Part shown: piece by piece, positions 4,311 to 5,895 of the stretch
How the letters are laid out: each line of letters begins with the position of its first letter
Position numbering within the stretch: the first letter of the stretch is position 1
Program-made: the position numbers and the translations under genes
From: an uncultured Emergencia sp.
GTDB lineage: Bacteria > Bacillota > Clostridia > Peptostreptococcales > Anaerovoracaceae
DNA length: 5,895 nucleotides
Assembly: GCA_902476665.1 (NCBI GenBank)
Contig: CABSEO010000140.1
Span: forward strand, 1 to 5,895
Direction of reading: 5' to 3'
The notes under the pieces: generated by a model
Seen by the model: only the letters and a program-made list of their open reading frames with translations
Told to the model about the DNA's origin: nothing
Databases searched by the model: none

Positions 4311-5895
4311 ATGGAGCAGCACAATTACAAACCTCTGTTACTGATATGCGGAAGCCGATTTACGACCAAGGCTCTGCATGATCAGCTGTCAGAAATTCTA
4401 CCCTCTGAGATTCCTATTCTGGATTACAGCATCAATGAAGAGCATCAGTACGTTCCGGCACAGGATGTTTTTGCTGTTTTTTCCAGTCAGGAGGTTTTTC
4501 ATGATTTTGGTGAGCAGAACAGTCCGTTTCCTTTTTCTGACTTCCTTATTGCAGAAAGAACCATATTGAATCAGTGTGTGGATACTATTCTTACTCTTCC
4601 AAGGGAAGAAGAGATACTTTTTGTAAACGACTCTAAAGACAGCGCAGAAGAAAGTATAGAATACCTTCGCAATATCGGATTTGATTTTCTGAAACTGGTA
4701 CCTTATTATCCGGGATGTTCTGTACCTTCCAAAATTGATATTGCTGTCACTCCGGGAGAAGTGGACATTGTTCCTTCGGGAATTCAGCAGGTGTATAACA
4801 TTCGTCCCCGCACCATGGAGTTTACTACCATTGTAAAGATTCTGCTGCATTATGAAATACTGGATCAGAATATTGTCGCTTATGCGGAGCAGTATCTCAA
4901 TGGACTACTGTCCTTTGCAAGACGAGTATCCAATGCGGCGGACGAAGCCTGCAAGGTGATGAAAACTGTCAGAAGGGAGCTGATCGGCTCCGGATATTAT
5001 GCGAAATATAGTTTCCGTGATATTGTAGGAGACAGTGATGAGATCCTGCATGCCAAAAGACTTGCCCGAAAAGTGGCTAAAACCAATCTTTCTGTTTTGA
5101 TAGAAGGCGAAAACGGAACCGGAAAAGAACTTTTCGCAAGTGCGATTCATAATGCATCTGAGCGTTCAAGAGGCCCTTTTGTGGCAATTAATTTTTCGGC
5201 GCTTCCGGATCAGCTGGCAGAATCAGAACTGTTCGGTTATGAAGAAGGGGCTTTCACCGGTGCGAAAAAGGGCGGAAAGGTGGGACTGTTTCAGCAGGCC
5301 ACCGGAGGAACTCTGTTTCTGGATGAAATCGGCGATATATCGCTGAAAATGCAGGCAAAGCTTCTTCGGGTTCTGCAGGAGAAGGAGATTATGAAAATCG
5401 GAGGAGATAAGATAATTCCTATTGATGTTCGTATTATTGCAGCCACCAATAAAGATCTGACAAAAATGATTGAAGAAAAAACCTTCAGAAAAGATTTGTA
5501 TTATCGTCGGGAAGGGCTGATCTATCTGCCTCCGCTGAACAGGCGGAAAAAAGATATTCCCCGGCTTCTGGATTACTGGAAAGAGAAGGGAGACCTTGGA
5601 AAGAAAGCAATCACAGCTCCGGTAATGGAGGCTTTTCAAAAATACACATGGCCGGGAAATGTAAGAGAACTGCTCAATACGCTGAAGTTTGCCATGGCGG
5701 TCAGCGAATCTGATATGGTTACCCTTCAGGATCTGCCACTGGATAATATCAGAAGTATTTCAGAAAAGGTTCCGGAAAAGCTACCTTCTGTGGATAAAAT
5801 GTCACTTTGGATTCTGAAGGCAGTGAGGGATATTAATGATAGAGGTGAGATTGCTGGCCGCAGCAGTATTTTATGTGAAATGCAGGAAAGAAAAG
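4311..5895 (+). CDS. Sigma-54-dependent transcriptional activator (AAA+ bacterial enhancer-binding protein), 3' truncated by window
   Basis: 528 codons are visible with no stop. Such proteins bind upstream DNA and use ATP hydrolysis to open promoters held by sigma-54 RNA polymerase. Residues about 234-480 are the AAA+ domain: Walker A GENGTGKE (266-273), ESELFGYEEGAFTGA with the intact sigma-54 contact loop GAFTGA (313-318), Walker B TLFLDEIGD (334-342), sensor I AATN (377-380), FRKDLYYRR with arginines R393 and R399, and WPGNVREL (447-454). The N-terminal 230 residues are not a response-regulator receiver, GAF or clear PAS domain; they hold a two-part alpha/beta segment with AVTPGEVDIVPSG (145-157) and a likely coiled-coil linker (186-224). 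After 495 the protein begins a helix (WILKAVRDIND, then GEIAGRSS) unlike the usual Fis helix-turn-helix. AAAGGAGA (4296-4303) is a strong ribosome site. The regulated operon is probably nearby outside the window. Confidence 0.93.
   Translation, partial: MEQHNYKPLLLICGSRFTTKALHDQLSEILPSEIPILDYSINEEHQYVPAQDVFAVFSSQEVFHDFGEQNSPFPFSDFLIAERTILNQCVDTILTLPREEEILFVNDSKDSAEESIEYLRNIGFDFLKLVPYYPGCSVPSKIDIAVTPGEVDIVPSGIQQVYNIRPRTMEFTTIVKILLHYEILDQNIVAYAEQYLNGLLSFARRVSNAADEACKVMKTVRRELIGSGYYAKYSFRDIVGDSDEILHAKRLARKVAKTNLSVLIEGENGTGKELFASAIHNASERSRGPFVAINFSALPDQLAESELFGYEEGAFTGAKKGGKVGLFQQATGGTLFLDEIGDISLKMQAKLLRVLQEKEIMKIGGDKIIPIDVRIIAATNKDLTKMIEEKTFRKDLYYRREGLIYLPPLNRRKKDIPRLLDYWKEKGDLGKKAITAPVMEAFQKYTWPGNVRELLNTLKFAMAVSESDMVTLQDLPLDNIRSISEKVPEKLPSVDKMSLWILKAVRDINDRGEIAGRSSILCEMQERK

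Noticed and set aside
1..5895. A novel defence, mobile or CRISPR system
   Set aside because: All sizeable genes are housekeeping or regulatory; no transposase, integrase, nuclease, toxin pair or spaced repeat array is visible.

Overview
The window reads as chromosomal DNA of a low-to-mid GC Gram-positive anaerobe (Bacillota, class Clostridia). Reasons: purine-rich GGAG-type ribosome binding sites, short hairpin terminators with T tails, AT-rich intergenic DNA, and a conserved tadA / ispE / GntR gene content, with a sigma-54 activator of a build common in amino-acid-fermenting clostridia. A placement near the Anaerovoracaceae (Emergencia-like bacteria) is a guess from protein style only.

Layout, all genes on the + strand. 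Bases 2-94 are the 3' end of an unidentified gene. Bases 95-892 hold no convincing gene: there is a good intrinsic terminator (364-388), a pair of imperfect 40-base repeats just before it, a hairpin (687-707), a 12-base perfect palindrome (727-738) and a longer inverted repeat (756-797). tadA (893-1375) follows and overlaps by four bases a gene for a membrane-anchored protein with an external Ig-like domain and a very basic cytoplasmic tail (1372-2232). A terminator-like hairpin (2302-2324) ends four bases before the first possible ispE start. ispE (2344-3288) and an FCD-type GntR regulator (3303-3977) are 14 bases apart and form a likely operon closed by a strong terminator (3998-4034). After about 200 bases without a supported gene, an extended -10 promoter (4232-4240) drives a sigma-54-dependent activator that runs off the right edge (4311-5895).

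Functionally, TadA makes inosine at the wobble base of tRNA-Arg and IspE carries out the ATP-dependent step of the MEP isoprenoid pathway; both are housekeeping roles. The GntR protein probably senses a small carboxylate or metal-bound ligand, and the sigma-54 activator probably controls a catabolic operon outside the window. No mobile element, CRISPR array, tRNA, rRNA or defence system was found. The unusual points are the altered nucleotide-binding loop and extra segment in IspE, the hairpin pressed against its start, the uncharacterised Ig-like membrane protein coupled to tadA, the activator's unidentified N-terminal domain and apparently non-Fis C-terminus, and the structured intergenic DNA at the left.
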